Shown one piece after another: positions 1 through 12,123 of a stretch of DNA of 64,000 bases. Below the pieces are notes generated by a model. It saw nothing but the letters and a program-made list of their open reading frames with translations, was not told where the DNA came from and searched no databases. The translations under genes were made by a program, and so were the position numbers. The first letter of the stretch is position 1, and each line of letters begins with the position of its first letter. This DNA comes from Sequoia sempervirens (taxonomy: Eukaryota > Streptophyta > Pinopsida > Cupressales > Cupressaceae). The stretch covers positions 220,504,552-220,568,551 of the forward strand of contig VDFB02373365.1 in NCBI GenBank assembly GCA_007258455.2. Reading direction: 5' to 3'.

Positions 1-22
1 GTTGAAACCAATGTTGCTTGAT

Positions 23-955
23 TTATGGCTTCCATTTTGTGGTTATGGTTGCAACATAATAGAATAGTTAATGTTGTGCACTTTACGTTTTGTTACATTG
101 GGTATTGTTGATTATTGTTCTCTATCTTAGGCTATATTGTTTCATTTCCAATAAGGTACTATTGAAAGGGCTATATTGTTCCCATTTTTAATAAGGTTGT
201 GCTAAAAAAGGAGTATATTTTTTGGATGGGTTTGTCGTGCTATTAATTTTCAAGAAGGTACTGTTGAGAAGGCTATATTGTTTCAATTTTTTGATAGGGT
301 TTTGTTGAGAAATGAGTATATTTTAACTTCAGTTTGTTTATGTGAATCTTTGTGGGTTTCTGTTTATGGCTTCCATTTTGTGGCTATGTTTGGAACGAAA
401 TAAAATTGTTGATGCTATGCAGTTTTTGTTGGTTGTTGTTGTGTATCTTGGGCTATATTCTTTCATCCTCAAAAAGGGTGTTGTTGAGAAGTCTTCTAAT
501 TCTCGTTAAGGTGCTGTATTTTTTGTCGATTGTTGTTGGCTAGCTTGGGTTGTTTTTTTGCATTGGTTTGTTACTGTGCAATTTTTTGTGCTTTACAACA
601 ATCAACAATACCCTTTGGAAAATAACATAGACTATTTTAGAGATACTCGACGGACGGTTTTCTTAATATGCACCTCTTCCCTCACCTCTCCCTGCTCCCT
701 TCAGCTACACCTCTTCCTGTTTGCTTTCTTTGTGCTTTGTACTTTCTCCACCGCCTGTAAAGAAAATGGGCACAAAATTATCTCGCCTGAGACTTTTGTA
801 CTTCTTTTGCAGTCATCGAGCCATGTAAAAAAACACAAAATAACCTACAATCACTTTCACAGAAATTCCACAACCAATGATTGCACTTGCACCTTCACAG
901 AAGCTTGCCCTCTCCACTCACAACTATTATATATATGCACATATATATATGTATG

Positions 956-986
<31 letters not shown>

Positions 987-1620
987 GTATATATATGTGT
1001 GTGTGTATATATGTATATATATGTATATGTATATATTTATGGCTTTCATTTTGTGGTGATGGTTGGTATGGAATAAAATTGTTAATGTTGTACACTTTAT
1101 GTTTGGTTACATTGGGTATTGTTGATTATTGTTCTCTATCTTATGCTATATTCTTTCACTTTGGAAAAGGTGTTGTTGAAAAGGCTATATTGTTTCAATT
1201 TACGATACTCTTCTGTTTAGGAGGGACTCTATTTTTGGATGGGTTTGTTACTGTTAATTTTCGAGGAAGTGCTATTGGGAACGCTATATTTTTTCATTTT
1301 TTCATAAGGTTTTGTTGAGAAATGAGTATATTTTTGCTTTGGCTTGTTATTGTGAATCTTTGTGGGTTTCTTTTTATGGCTTGCATTTTGTGGCTATGTT
1401 TGGAACACAATAAAATTGTTAATGTTGTGCAATTTTTGTTGGTTGTCGTTGTCTATCTTGGGCTATATTATTTCATCATCCAAAAAGGTTTTGCTGAGAA
1501 GTGTTCCAATTTTGGTTAAGGCATTGTAGTTTTTGTGATTGTTGTTGCTTGGCTTGGCTTGTATTTTTGCATTGGTTTGTTACTATGTATTTTTTTGTGC
1601 TTTGTTCAATCAACAATGCG
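23..1620 (+). repeat. Long direct duplication of an untyped repeat (module R1)
   Basis: Two diverged copies of about 580 bp (roughly 23-600 and 1038-1620) run in the same orientation with a period near 1014 bp. Both start with TATGGCTT(C/T)CATTTTGTGG and share, in the same order, blocks such as TTACATTGGGTATTGTTGATT and TTTTGTTGAGAAATGAGTAT. The stretch between them holds an inverted module of another repeat (about 640-920) and a microsatellite. No protein family is visible; the Tyr/Ile/Val/Cys-rich translations are read-through of low-complexity DNA. The same module recurs, more diverged, near 1740-2030, 3530-3790, 5890-6110 and 37330-37930, and inverted near 6420-6560 and 7020-7960. Confidence 0.75.
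924..1038. repeat. (AT/ATGT)n microsatellite
   Basis: Almost pure TA/TATG/TG simple repeat, including a short TG run. It separates an inverted repeat module from the second R1 copy. Confidence 0.9.
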
Positions 1621-1699
1621 TATATATTTACATCTAAATCCAGATATACAACAACACCTTATTTAAAAAAAAAGAACATACCCTGTCAAAGATTTAATT

Positions 1700-2052
1700 A
1701 ATATAGCATCTTCAGCAACACCTTTCTGAATATAGAACGATATAGCCTAAGCTAGATTTCAATTTCTGATATAGTACTGTTGAGAAGGCTAGATTCTTTC
1801 AAATTTTGGTAAGGTTCTATCTAGGAAAGAGTATATTTTTTGCATGGGTTTGTTACTGTGATTTTTTGTGGGCTTCTTTTAATGGCTTTCGTTTACTGCT
1901 TATGTCTGCAACATAATCAAATTTTAAAGATGATGCAGATTTTGTTGATTGTTGTTGGGTGGATTGGGTTATATTTCTGCATTGGTTTGTTACTCTACAT
2001 TTTTCCTAGCTTTGTGCAATGAACAATGTGTGTATATGTGAATCTAACTTCA
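1700..2052 (+). repeat. Partial R1 repeat copy
   Basis: Contains the R1 hallmarks in order: a TGTTGAGAAGGCTA-like block, GGGTTTGTTACTGTG, GGCTTCTTTTAATGGC and a GTTGATTGTTGTTGG block. It is diverged and runs into the next microsatellite. No gene is seen. Confidence 0.55.
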
Positions 2053-2150
2053 AATATATATATGTATATTTATATATATGTATATATCTGTATATATCTA
2101 TATATATGTATATATATCTATGTATATATATGTATGTATATGTATATATA
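2053..2150. repeat. (TATATG/TATATC)n microsatellite
   Basis: About 98 bp of TATATG/TATATC simple repeat immediately before the 378-bp duplication. Confidence 0.9.
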
Positions 2151-2845
2151 ATGTCCATAACATTGACTATTTTGTTGCATTGCAAACATTGATGGTAAAT
2201 GGAAGCCAAAAATGAAACAATATAACATAAGGTGGACATCAACAGGCAACGATGCCTTATGCAAAACAACATGAACTACATAACATTAACTATTTTATTC
2301 CATTGCAGCCATTGCCATACAATGCTGAAAATCACGGTTACAGACCTATGCAAAACCTTTGCCGCAAAAGGCTGGTCCATATACAGCTTATGTGTATACA
2401 TATATATGTATATTTATTTGTATGTATATAAGTATATATGTTTATGTATATATATATATATGTATATATATGCATATATATATCTATATATATATGTATA
2501 TATGTATGTATATGTATATGCATATATAATGTCCATAACATTGGATATTTTGTTGTGTTGCAACCGTTGACGGTAAATGGAAGCCACAAATGAAACAATA
2601 TAGCCTAAGGTGGACATCAACAGGCAATAATTCCTTATACAAAACAACATGAACTGTATAACATTAGATATTTTATTCCATTGCAGTTATTGCCACAAAA
2701 CACTGTAAATCATAGTTACAGGCCTATGCAAAACCTTTGCCACAAAGGCTGGACCATATACACCTTATGTGCATACATATACATGTGTATATATATTTGT
2801 ATGTATCTATGTATATATATGTATGTGTACATGTATCTATATATG

Positions 2846-2876
<31 letters not shown>

Positions 2877-2880
2877 ACAT
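2151..2880. repeat. Tandem duplication of a module plus its microsatellite, period 378 bp
   Basis: The block starting ATGTCCATAACATTG occurs at 2151 and at 2529. Both copies continue through the same inverted R1-type sequence (AATGGAAGCC, ATGAAACAATATA, GTGGACATCAACAGGCAA), then CCTATGCAAAACCTTTGCC, and end in an ATGT-type microsatellite (2391-2528 and 2771-2877). The second microsatellite ends in a (GT)n run at about 2855-2876. The duplicated unit therefore includes its own simple-repeat tract. Confidence 0.85.
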
Positions 2881-2884
2881 TGTA

Positions 2885-3180
2885 GCTATCTTGGTCAGAA
2901 TTTTTTTAACCTCCCCATTTTACAGACTTTCGACAGTTGGGGAAAAGTTGGCGGATGGGTTATAACTTTGGTCAAAATTTTCGTCATCCTCCCAGTTTTT
3001 TATCCTTTTGATGGTCGTGGAGAAGGTGGCGGAGGCAGTTGTTGGCTACCTTGGGAGTAGGGTGGCATTATTTCTTGCTGCGTGGATAGAGAAGGCTACC
3101 AAAATTAAATGCTGGTTTGCTTCAACATCAATTATCATATGCTTTACGTGTATTAGCAATTGTTGTAATAACACCTGTTA
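2885..3180 (+). repeat. Untyped repeat module R2, copy 1
   Basis: About 295 bp that reappears at about 3825-4130. Shared blocks include a TTGGTCAGAATT start, TTGGTCAAAATTTTC/TTGGCCAAAATTTTC, GCGGAGGCAGTTGTTGGCT/GCAGAGGCGGTTGTTGGCT, GTGGATAGAGAAGGC and AAAATTAAATGCT. Small open frames cross both copies, but their products do not match in length or frame, so I do not call a gene. Confidence 0.7.
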
Positions 3181-3824
3181 TTTAATGCCTCGGGAAACAA
3201 AATGAATGTATGGGAAATTTTCAATAAGGCATTGTTTGGTGTCATTCTATTGCTATACCTACTATCAGAGCCATGAGCTAGGAGGGTAAACTTTTGTGAG
3301 GGTGCAAACTCGATCAAGCTTTGTGTAGCTCCTGCGAAGGTGGGTGGAGGTTATTTTTTGTTTTTTTCATGGGGCGGTGGTTGCAAAAGCAAAAGAAAAT
3401 TGTTCCCTGTGATAATATTTTGCCCATATTTGTGCAGGAAAGCTAGCAGGAAGAGGTGTGTTTGAAGCAAGTGGGAAGAGGTTCATTTCAGAAAAATGCT
3501 TTGCGATATTGTTTGCTTTATGGCTCACGGATTGCTTTTTGATTCCAACAGCGATTGCCGATTGTTGTTGCCTTCCCTGATTTGCATTGTTTCATTTTCA
3601 ATAGGTTGCTGTTGAGAAGGCTATATTGTTTCAAGTTGCAATAAGGTGGTGTTGAGAAAAGATTATAATTTTGCATGGCTTTTAAACTTTGAAACCAATA
3701 TTGTTTGATTTATGGTTTATGTTTAGTCATTATGGTTGCAATGCAATGAAATAGTCAATGTTATACAGTCTATGTTGAATGTTGTTCCATATATTGTTAG
3801 TCTATAGGCTGTTTGTGTGTACTT
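3181..3824 (+). repeat. Mosaic of R1 and a third module (R3)
   Basis: 3240-3490 carries module R3: GGTGTCATTCT, GGAGGTTATTTT, GGTTGCAAAAGCA and GTGATAAT blocks ending near AAGCTAGC. It recurs near 15890-16060 and 16720-16890 in the same orientation and, partly inverted, near 6560-6650. 3530-3790 is a further R1 copy. No coding potential is recognised. Confidence 0.55.
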
Positions 3825-4130
3825 TGGTCAGAATTCCTGTGAGCCTTCTTGGTTTTTTGAGCTTTCTGACAGACGTGGAAAAGGTGGTGGATGGTTTTTT
3901 GTTTAAAAGAACTTTGGCCAAAATTTTCACCAGCCTCCTGGTTTATAGCCTTACGGTGGTCATGAGAAGGGTGGCAGAGGCGGTTGTTGGCTGCCTTGGG
4001 GATAAGGCAGCATATTTCCCACCGTGTGGATAGAGAAGGCCACAAAAATTAAATGCTAGCTCGTACCAACATTGATTGTTGTATGCTTTCCATGTCCTAG
4101 TGATGATTGTGATAGCACTTGCCATTTATT
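3825..4130 (+). repeat. Untyped repeat module R2, copy 2
   Basis: Second copy of the 2885-3180 module with the same block order and more divergence at its 5' part. A short related fragment containing TTTTTGTCAGCCTTACCAG lies near 15390-15430. Confidence 0.7.
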
Positions 4131-4499
4131 TATTTGTGGCTTCCATTTAATGGTGATGGTTGCAACGTGGCCAAATAGTTAATCTTGTGTAGCTTATGTT
4201 GTTTTCCATAAGGCATTGTCATGATCCCTTGTCTAGCGTTGGCTAGGTCATTTCATTTTTGTTTGCACAACCCTAGAAAAAGTATTTGAATTGTCCCTTT
4301 AATAGCTTCAAAAAGGTGTTGAGCAAATGTATGTGGCACCCAGTGTTCTTTAGTATGTTTAATACAAAGCCTATTGTTATAAGAATTCCTTTTCAAGAAT
4401 GAAATAAATAACAAATTCGTTTCAAAATAAATAACTATCTTCTCAAAATAATAAATTTGAATGTTTTGTTTCCCTTTTTAAATTCGTTTCAAAATTATA

Positions 4500-4691
4500 A
4501 AGAGAGCAAACATCCAGACTGAATTTTCCCTCATTTTCCTGAATGAAAAGGCTATGAATTCAAATCTTTTGTTGCCTATAATATATTGCCTAGTCCGAAG
4601 CAAGGCATTATTATAGGCAGCAAAAGGTTTGAATTCATAGCCTTCTCAACCAGCTAATTGAGGGAAAATGTTGTGTGGATGTTTCTCTCTT
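4500..4691. mobile_element. Foldback (MITE-like) element, long inverted repeat
   Basis: Two arms of about 88 bp form a near-perfect palindrome around a loop of about 20 bp. The left arm starts AAGAGAGCAAACATCC and includes AAGGCTATGAATTCAAA and TTGCCTATAATA. The right arm carries their reverse complements and ends GGATGTTTCTCTCTT. The central 35-40 bp of each arm is best conserved. No ORF and no convincing target-site duplication was found, so this could be a foldback transposon, a non-autonomous MITE or a hairpin-RNA locus. Confidence 0.75.
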
Positions 4692-4864
4692 GAACGTTGG
4701 ATGGTATTGACATTAGTTGTTGTATGGTTTGCATGTGCTGGCGATGGTTGTGATAACAATTGTCGTTTATTCAATTGTGTCTTCCGTTTTGTGGTTATGG
4801 TTGCAGCATAACTATATGAATGCTTTGTTTTCCTTTCTAGATAATGTTTTGTTTAATATATAAG
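4692..4864 (+). repeat. Short R1/R2-related fragment
   Basis: Contains TTGTGGTTATGGTTGCA and a TGATGGTTGTGATAACA-like block shared with the R1 and R2 modules. Nothing else is recognised. Confidence 0.4.
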
Positions 4865-5540
4865 TCTTATTGGAATGAATTCAATCCATAGTTTATATGA
4901 TCGTTAATTGGTATAACAAGCTACTGAGAGTCAAAGATTTAGTCATGGAATTCCACAATAAAGACCTTAAGGTTCAATGAAGATGATTTTGGTAGTTTTA
5001 CTTATAATAATATATTCATAATTCAATTATTGGAAAATAGAATGATTGAAAGGTGCACATGTGTTTCTCTTGTTGGTTGATATGTTGCATTTCACTTTTG
5101 TCGACTTCGCATTTAATACTTGTTGAAGCAATAAAACACTTTGTGCTATTTTCCATAGGGAATTGTTGTTTGTTCATCTGTTGGCTTGAATAAATTGTTT
5201 CATTTATCATTTCAATTATTCTTATTGAAATGAATTCTATTCATGGTTTATATAATTCTTAATTAGCATAACAAGGTGCTCAGATTCAAAGATTTAGTTG
5301 TGCAATCTTAGAATAAAGATGTTAAGGTTCAATGAAGATGATCTAGCTATAGTTCTTCTTATAATAATATGTCCAGTATTCGATTATTGGAAAGTAGGAT
5401 GGCTCAAAGGTACAACATTTAATACTTGTTGAAGTAATAAAACACTATATGCTATTTTGCATAGGGCATTGTTGATTGTTCTTCTGTGGCCTTGAAGAAA
5501 TTATTTGACTTATGGTTTCTGTGTGGTGCCAATGGTTACA
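4865..5540 (+). repeat. Tandem direct duplication, period about 355 bp
   Basis: Copy 1 begins TCTTATTGGAATGAATTC at about 4865; copy 2 begins TCTTATTGAAATGAATTC at about 5220. Both continue with TTTATAT, ATAACAAG, TCAAAGATTTAGT and AAGGTTCAATGAAGATGAT, and finish with ATTTAATACTTGTTGAAG and an ATAAAACACT block. Copy 1 has about 54 bp (around 5062-5115) that copy 2 lacks. No gene is visible. Confidence 0.8.
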
Positions 5541-6116
5541 AAGTAATAAATCAGTTCGTGTTTTCCTTGATAAGGAATTCTTAGCTATTTTCTTGTGTGT
5601 TTAGAGATGCTTCTTATTTGTCTAGGCCTTAATAAGGATTTGTTAGATTGGTAGTCTGTATATAAAGTCTGAGATAAAAAATGGGTTTTTCTTTTTATTA
5701 TACTTGATGTAGGCACTAATGTGTGTATACATGTTGTTTGCATCTAATTTTCCACAGCCACATAAAAATACAATCCACCATCATGCATTGGATGCATATC
5801 TAGGAATTTTTTGTTTAGAAATAAAGAAAAGTCAGATATATATATGTATATATGTATATATATGTCTGTATATATATGTATATATCTTGTTCACTGTTTA
5901 AACCAATATTGTTTGATTTATGGCTTCTATTTGGTGGTTATGGTTGCATTGGAATGAAATAGAACTTGATGTTATACAATTGATATTTGATTGCATTACA
6001 AACTATTGATTATTGATCTCTAGGTTAGGCTATATTGTTCTATTTTTGATAAGATGGTGCTGAAGAGGCTATATTGTTTAAATTTTTGATAGGGTGCTGG
6101 TGAATACATTTATGTA
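5541..6116 (+). repeat. Intergenic DNA with a microsatellite and an R1 copy
   Basis: 5837-5886 is an (ATATGT)n microsatellite. 5890-6110 is an R1 copy (TTTATGGCTTCTATTTGGTGG, AGGCTATATTGTT). The first 290 bp is unrecognised AT-rich sequence. Confidence 0.5.
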
Positions 6117-6169
6117 AGTATATCTATATATATACATACATATATATATACATATATATATACATACAC

Positions 6170-6200
<31 letters not shown>

Positions 6201-6208
6201 CATACATA

Positions 6209-6249
<41 letters not shown>

Positions 6250-6303
6250 ACATATATACATACATACATATATACACACACACACATATCTACATATATA
6301 TCT
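6117..6303. repeat. (TATACA)n microsatellite, the longest in the window
   Basis: About 187 bp of TATATA/CATACA simple repeat. On the opposite strand it creates Tyr/Cys/Ile/Met-rich open frames that I do not regard as genes. Confidence 0.9.
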
Positions 6304-8260
6304 CAACTTAGGTGCACATATATACACATTGTTGATTGCACATAGGACAAAAAAATTGTGAGTGACAAACTAATGGATAAAAATAACCCAAGCTAGCGAG
6401 CAACAACCCATAAAAGAAAATTAGATTATGTTAAGAATTTTATTCTGTTGCAAACATAGCCAAAAAATGGAGGCCATAGAAAGAAGCCCATAAAAAATTC
6501 ACATTGACAAACCCATGCAAACCACTAGCTTTTCTACAAAAAGGGATTGGCAAAAAATTATCACAGGTGACACTTTCCTTTTTCTTTTGCAAACATTGTC
6601 CCCTGCGAAAAACACAAAATAGCCTCTAACCACCTATACAAAAGTTTCTATTATATAGATATATCCATAAGTGGTCTTCAAACAATAAAATACTATGTGC
6701 GTCTAATGCCAAAACCACAAAAACCTGCAGATAGGAAATATAAAGTCAGACATAACAAAATTTGGCCTGCTCTTGGCCCTATCATATTGGGTCATTGAGC
6801 ATGATGGGCTCCCACCAAACCCCTGAGCAAGAACATACATTGTTCACCACTCTGATCAATGGTCAAATCAATATTTCTTATGACACTTACTATACAGTCT
6901 ATCATTCTAACAACTCCTTTTTTGAGGCTCAAGAAATAATAACTAAGAAGGTGTATTTAATGCATGCTTTCCCTCCTTGCTGAGAACTATCTTGAACAAC
7001 AAACTAAACCTAGAGAATGACACCCAACAATGCCTTGTCAAAAATTGAAACAATATAGCCTTTTTCCCAGCAGGACCCTTTTAGAAACAAACCAATATAG
7101 CCATAGGGAAATTCCTTTTCAAAAATTATGTAGGAATTTGCTATGTTCTTGACTGCTTGAAAAGGAAAATATTGCTTATAGCCATTGCCACTACATGGAA
7201 ACCATACAACAATTAATGTTGATGCCATTTCATTGGCCTTCTCTATTGATGCAGCAAATGTTTTTAATTTAAAAATAAAAAACAATCCACCACCTTGCTT
7301 TCCTGGCCACACTAAATGGAGGCCAAAAATGACACAATATAGCCTAGTGTAGACAACAATAGTGAACAATGTATTATGCAAAACAATATCAACTGCATAA
7401 CATTCACTATTTTATTGCATTGCAGCCATCACCACAAAACGAAAGCCATAAATAAAACAATATTGGTATCAACCGTTAGCCATATGGTGAATCCCGCACA
7501 ACACTGGAAAACACAATAACAAACCCATGCAAAACCAGCGCTGCAAAAGCTGAACCATGAATCAAACAATATTGGTTTGAATAAACTATATAGTCTTTTC
7601 CCAATAAAACCTTACCAAAAAGGAAACAATATACCCTAAGGGAGAGAAATACAATCAACACTGCCTTACAAAAAACAACACAACCTATATAACATTAACT
7701 ATTTCATTATGTTGCAACCATGACCACAAAAATATTACTTCCAATAGTGACCCAGATGGAACACCCACAAAACACAGAAAACTTATAGTAACAGACTGAT
7801 TCAAAGCCTTCACCACAAAACACGAAACATAAATGAATCAATATTGGTTTCAACAACAACCCAAATGGAAAAACTCACAAAAAATACATGAGATTAACTA
7901 TTTTTCAACCATTGGTGCAAAACAAAAGACATAAATGAGACAATGTAGTTTGTAAATATATATATGCTTGCGGCAGGCTAATTGTTTGATTTCCCAACAA
8001 TGCCTTATCAAAAATTATGAAGACATTTGCTATGTTTTCCGAGGGCTTTAAAGGAAAGTGTTCCTTGGAACCATCGGTGCTACATGCAAACCATACAACA
8101 ATTAATGGCCTTGCCATTTCGCTGGCCTTCTCTATCGGCGCACCAAACACTTTTTATTTCAAGATCAAAGAACAATGCACCCCCAGTTTTGGATGGGTTT
8201 GTTGTGAATTTTTGTTTTGTTCAGGTGTTCACATGTGATGTAGTGCTTCATTATACTTTT
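6304..8260 (-). repeat. Inverted R1-family copies and related modules
   Basis: The minus-strand hallmarks of R1 (AATGAAACAATAT, AACACAAATTCAC-like runs, ATGCAAAACC, TTATGGAAAACAACAT-like blocks) occur repeatedly. 6778-6862 is an inverted copy of the CACCATTGATCA module (R4) present in three plus-strand copies at 36.2-37.3 kb. 7020-7270 and 7970-8160 are two copies of another module containing TTTGCTATGTT, CATACAACAATTAATG and TGGCCTTCTCTAT; a third, partial copy lies at 8840-8950. Open frames here (for example 7010-7381 and 7905-8150, minus) follow these modules and match no family I know. Confidence 0.6.
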
Positions 8261-11200
8261 CTTGTGTGCACATATGTATGTATATAAAATTAGATGTAGA
8301 CAACATTCATATATACTCGGGTTTATAGTAAGCATAAGAAGAATCAATTTTCTTACATACAATGTGTTGAAAAGCTCTTAGAAGTTACTCAAGGAAGAAG
8401 TTCTATAGAGATGGTGGCATCAATGTTTGATATAGCAGCGGAAATATGGTTTACAATTCCAACAATGTTTCAATTAGTGTCATTGTTGTTTGTAGCTGCT
8501 ATGACATACATCCAAATCTGCACACACCATTGTTCATCAGTGTTACCCTTGTAACCATTCGCACCACATGTCAAGCAACAATTCTTTATAGAAATTGACA
8601 CAAATTGTATATCATTACATTTCCATCTCTACTTTTTGTGTTTACATATATATGCACAATTTATTGCTACAAATGTAGTGAGGGAATGCAATTATTGCGT
8701 GATGCTAAAAAACACATAATAGGTTGTAGCCATCTTCACATAAATTCCACAATAGATAATTGGAGTTCTATACATTCATAGCTGTTTTTCCTCCTTACTC
8801 ACACCTCTGATAGAATATGAAGCCACACAACCAGACCCAATAATGTCTTGTTGAAAATTGCAAAGAAATTTGCTATGTTTTATGAGGATTTTAATGGAAA
8901 ATGTTACTTACAACCATTCCCACTAGATGGAAACCATACAACAATGAGAATCTATAGTTCACAGTAACAATGCAACACAAAAACAAAGAATGTTGTCTCC
9001 AACCCACTTTAGCTACATGGAGACTATAAGTGAAACAATATGCCCTAAGCTAGACAACAAGAATCAACAATGGTATATTAGAGATAACATAGTTTTTTTT
9101 CCAAACTATATTGATTTCAACAGCTTCCCAAATGAGAAAACACACAAGACAAAACAATTCACTCTAACAATTCAATGCAAAAAAAAAACAGTATTGCCTT
9201 GCAACCATCGCAGTTATATCGAGTTGATAAATGGAACAATATACCCTAATCTAGAGAGCTACAATGAACAATGACCTATGGAAAATAACATTAATTGCTT
9301 GTGAGACTATGATGCTTTAAACAATGGCCTAGATGGAAAATCCCGCAAAAGATAAGAATTCATAGTGGCAATCGAACACTAGAAAAAAAACAATGTTTCC
9401 TTCCAACCATCGTAACTACATGAAGAAGACAAATGAAACAATATAATGTCGACTAGAAAACAATAATGAACAAAGGCCTATGGAAAATAACATGAATTGT
9501 CATCACAATACTCTAGAAATGGTTTTCCCAATATGCACCTCCACCCACAGCTCTACCCGCTTGCTTCAAATGCAGTTGTCCTTGCTTTCCAAAACTAGTA
9601 CAACAACCTAGGTAATGGCACTATCAATAGGAGTGATGGACAAAATTTAATCCCTATGGAGAGATATGCATGTATGTCATAGCAGATGCAAACAACATTG
9701 ATTCCATAGGACATTGATGATTTTTGTTGTTTAGATTAGGATCTACTATTTATTTCTTGATAGGATGTTGTTGAATACACTATACTATTTGATTTTTGAA
9801 AAGGTGCTCTGGCAATAAGCAAAAAAAATTAGATTTGGCTACTAAAGAGAAAAATGTGAAGGGCAGATAAATAGCTCAAATATTCATAACTTCTACACAT
9901 AACCTCAAAGATACATATAGAAATTGCATATATAGACATAGACACTCAATCCTTAAATAAAACAATATTAGTTTTGACAACAACCTAGTAAATTCTATTT
10001 CTCAATAGCATCTTATTGGAAATGAAAAAATATAGCTGCATCTATAGACCAGCAACTGACAATGCCTTATGGACAACATCATAAATTCTATACCATATAC
10101 TATTGGATTGCAAATCAGATATGGAAGGATATTGCGAGAGTTGAAGACATAAAATAGTTTATGCTATTCTCCTAACTTCCAAGAGCTTTTTAGCACATTG
10201 AATGTGGGAAGTAATCTTTCTTATTATGCTTAATATGAAGCCTATTATTGCAAAAATTCCCCTTAAGGACAAAAGAAATAAGAACTATCCTAGCAAAGCA
10301 ATAAACATGGGCACAGGTTTATATGAATGTTGTCTACATCTTACTTTGCACACATACATATGTGCACAAAGGAAAAGAACAATCAAATGCTGCAAAAGAA
10401 ACCCATACTTTAGTTTTTGTCTAGACACATAGAAATTTATTACAAACACATTTGCCTACATAAAATTGTATGAAGATGTTGTGTGCACTAGGAACATTGA
10501 ATTACATGCATAGATGTTTCTGTATATGTATATGTAGATATATACATGCATAAAACCATATCCACAAGTATATATAAGAACTCTCCTCTTCCTCCTTGGT
10601 ACAAGTGTACCTCTTCCCGCTTGCTTTCTCTTTTCTTCTTCCTTTCTTCACGTCTACAACAAATGCACAATAAATTATCATTGCCAACACTTTTGTAATG
10701 CTTTTCCAACTATCGCCCAATGTAGCAAAATGCAAAAAAAAAACTTGCTGCTACCTTCACAACAAATTTGCATGACATGATCAAAGTTGCACGCTTATAC
10801 AAGCTTGCTCCCCTTGTTTTCACTTGCAATAGCTAGTAAATCCACATAACAACAATCAACAATGGTTGGTTGAAAATTGTATAGACATTTGATCGCACTG
10901 ATGGACAATGTGTTGCACCTATTTGTGGGAATGTATGTAACTGATAGTGGATGCAAAGAACATTGATATATACTAATACATAACTTTATTTTGTTGGGAC
11001 ATGATCTTTGGAATCATAAGATTTGTTTTTCACTATTCTATAATTATGTCGTCTGCATCTAATATCGTATATCTAGATTTCTATTGATAGTCGAAATGAA
11101 ATCAGTTGCTATGATAGTCAAGAATGCCTTCTGGATAACAACATAAACTCTATAATATTAACTATTTTATTATGCAATGCAAATGAGAGAATATAGCCAA

Positions 11201-12123
11201 AGCTAGCGAACAACAATTAGCATTGTGTTATGGAAAACAACACAGACTATTTTAATATATTGCAACCATTTCCATAGAATGGGAGCCATAAATGAGACAA
11301 TATTAAATTTACCTATGTTTAGATTTGTATGTATGTCAAAGTGGATGTGAGTAATGTACATACGTACTCTTCACAATGCTTATTATTTTTTGAAAATAGT
11401 TATTTGTCTAAAACTTGATAGGGCATACTTCAAATGATATACTTTATATTAACTGCTATATACAACATTGAAGCCTTTTCCCTAATTATTTCTTTTCCTT
11501 TGTATTCTTGGTGTCTCTAGGGAAAAAAAGGAGGGATTTTAAAAATGAAATAGTAAACTTGGAATAAAAAATTGTATGTTAGGTATTATTTGAATCATTG
11601 AAGCCCTTATTTTTATTAATCCTTTCTTGTCATATTCTTAATGCTTGTGAAAAAAAATTGAGAGCCCATGTTGTGTTTTGAAGTCATAGACCTTGTAGTC
11701 AGTCGCCGACATTGCAACTCTCAGATTTTAAAAGAGTAGTCCCCAACAATGTTGGTGGCCTCTAGCTCTATCGAGGCTAGTGAACAATCCTTGAGCACCA
11801 GTCCAATAAGTTTGTTTCTTGTTTAGTTTTTTGCTGCTGCCAATTATATTGACACTTTGTCAAGTGCACCAAACAAACTGAGAATATGCTTCATTTGAAT
11901 TAACAATTGCTATGATATATGTTCTAACTCATTTATATTTGAACTCTTTGTCTTTTCTTTCCCTTTCAATTTGTTGGCCATTTGGGAGTGACTTATGTCT
12001 TAGAGGGGAAAATGTCACCGTTTCCAAATGTGTCAATATTGTTGTTTTCCTTTAGAGTTGAGTCATAGTCATAAATATCTCATTGCTGCCACTATGCTAA
12101 GTTTAATTGCCTTGTAGGCTACA
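8261..12123. repeat. Decayed repeat mosaic, no gene recognised
   Basis: Continues the mosaic: inverted R1 blocks near 9000-9500 and 10850-11300, and several copies of a 60-70 bp module (TATGTATGT...GCAGACAACATTCATATATACTC type) near 8262-8330, 9665-9715, 10310-10375 (inverted), 10925-10980 and 11320-11370. 10560-10830 has an inverted R3-like region with CTACAACA and TGCTTTTCCAAC blocks. 11,400-12,123 is unrecognised AT-rich DNA. Confidence 0.5.

Noticed and set aside
558..1318. Several plus-strand open frames of 60-172 codons rich in Tyr, Ile, Val and Cys
   Set aside because: They are translations of the ATGT/AT microsatellite and R1 repeat, overlap in several frames and have no family resemblance.
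2391..2877. CRISPR-like regular repeats
   Set aside because: The periodicity comes from a eukaryotic microsatellite and one tandem duplication; there are no spacers and no cas genes.
2006..3205. Small open frames across the 2-3.2 kb region, some hydrophobic and glycine-rich
   Set aside because: They cross duplicated repeat units, and frames are not conserved between the copies.
6078..6327. Overlapping minus-strand frames of Tyr/Cys/Met repeats
   Set aside because: Pure read-through of the TATACA microsatellite.
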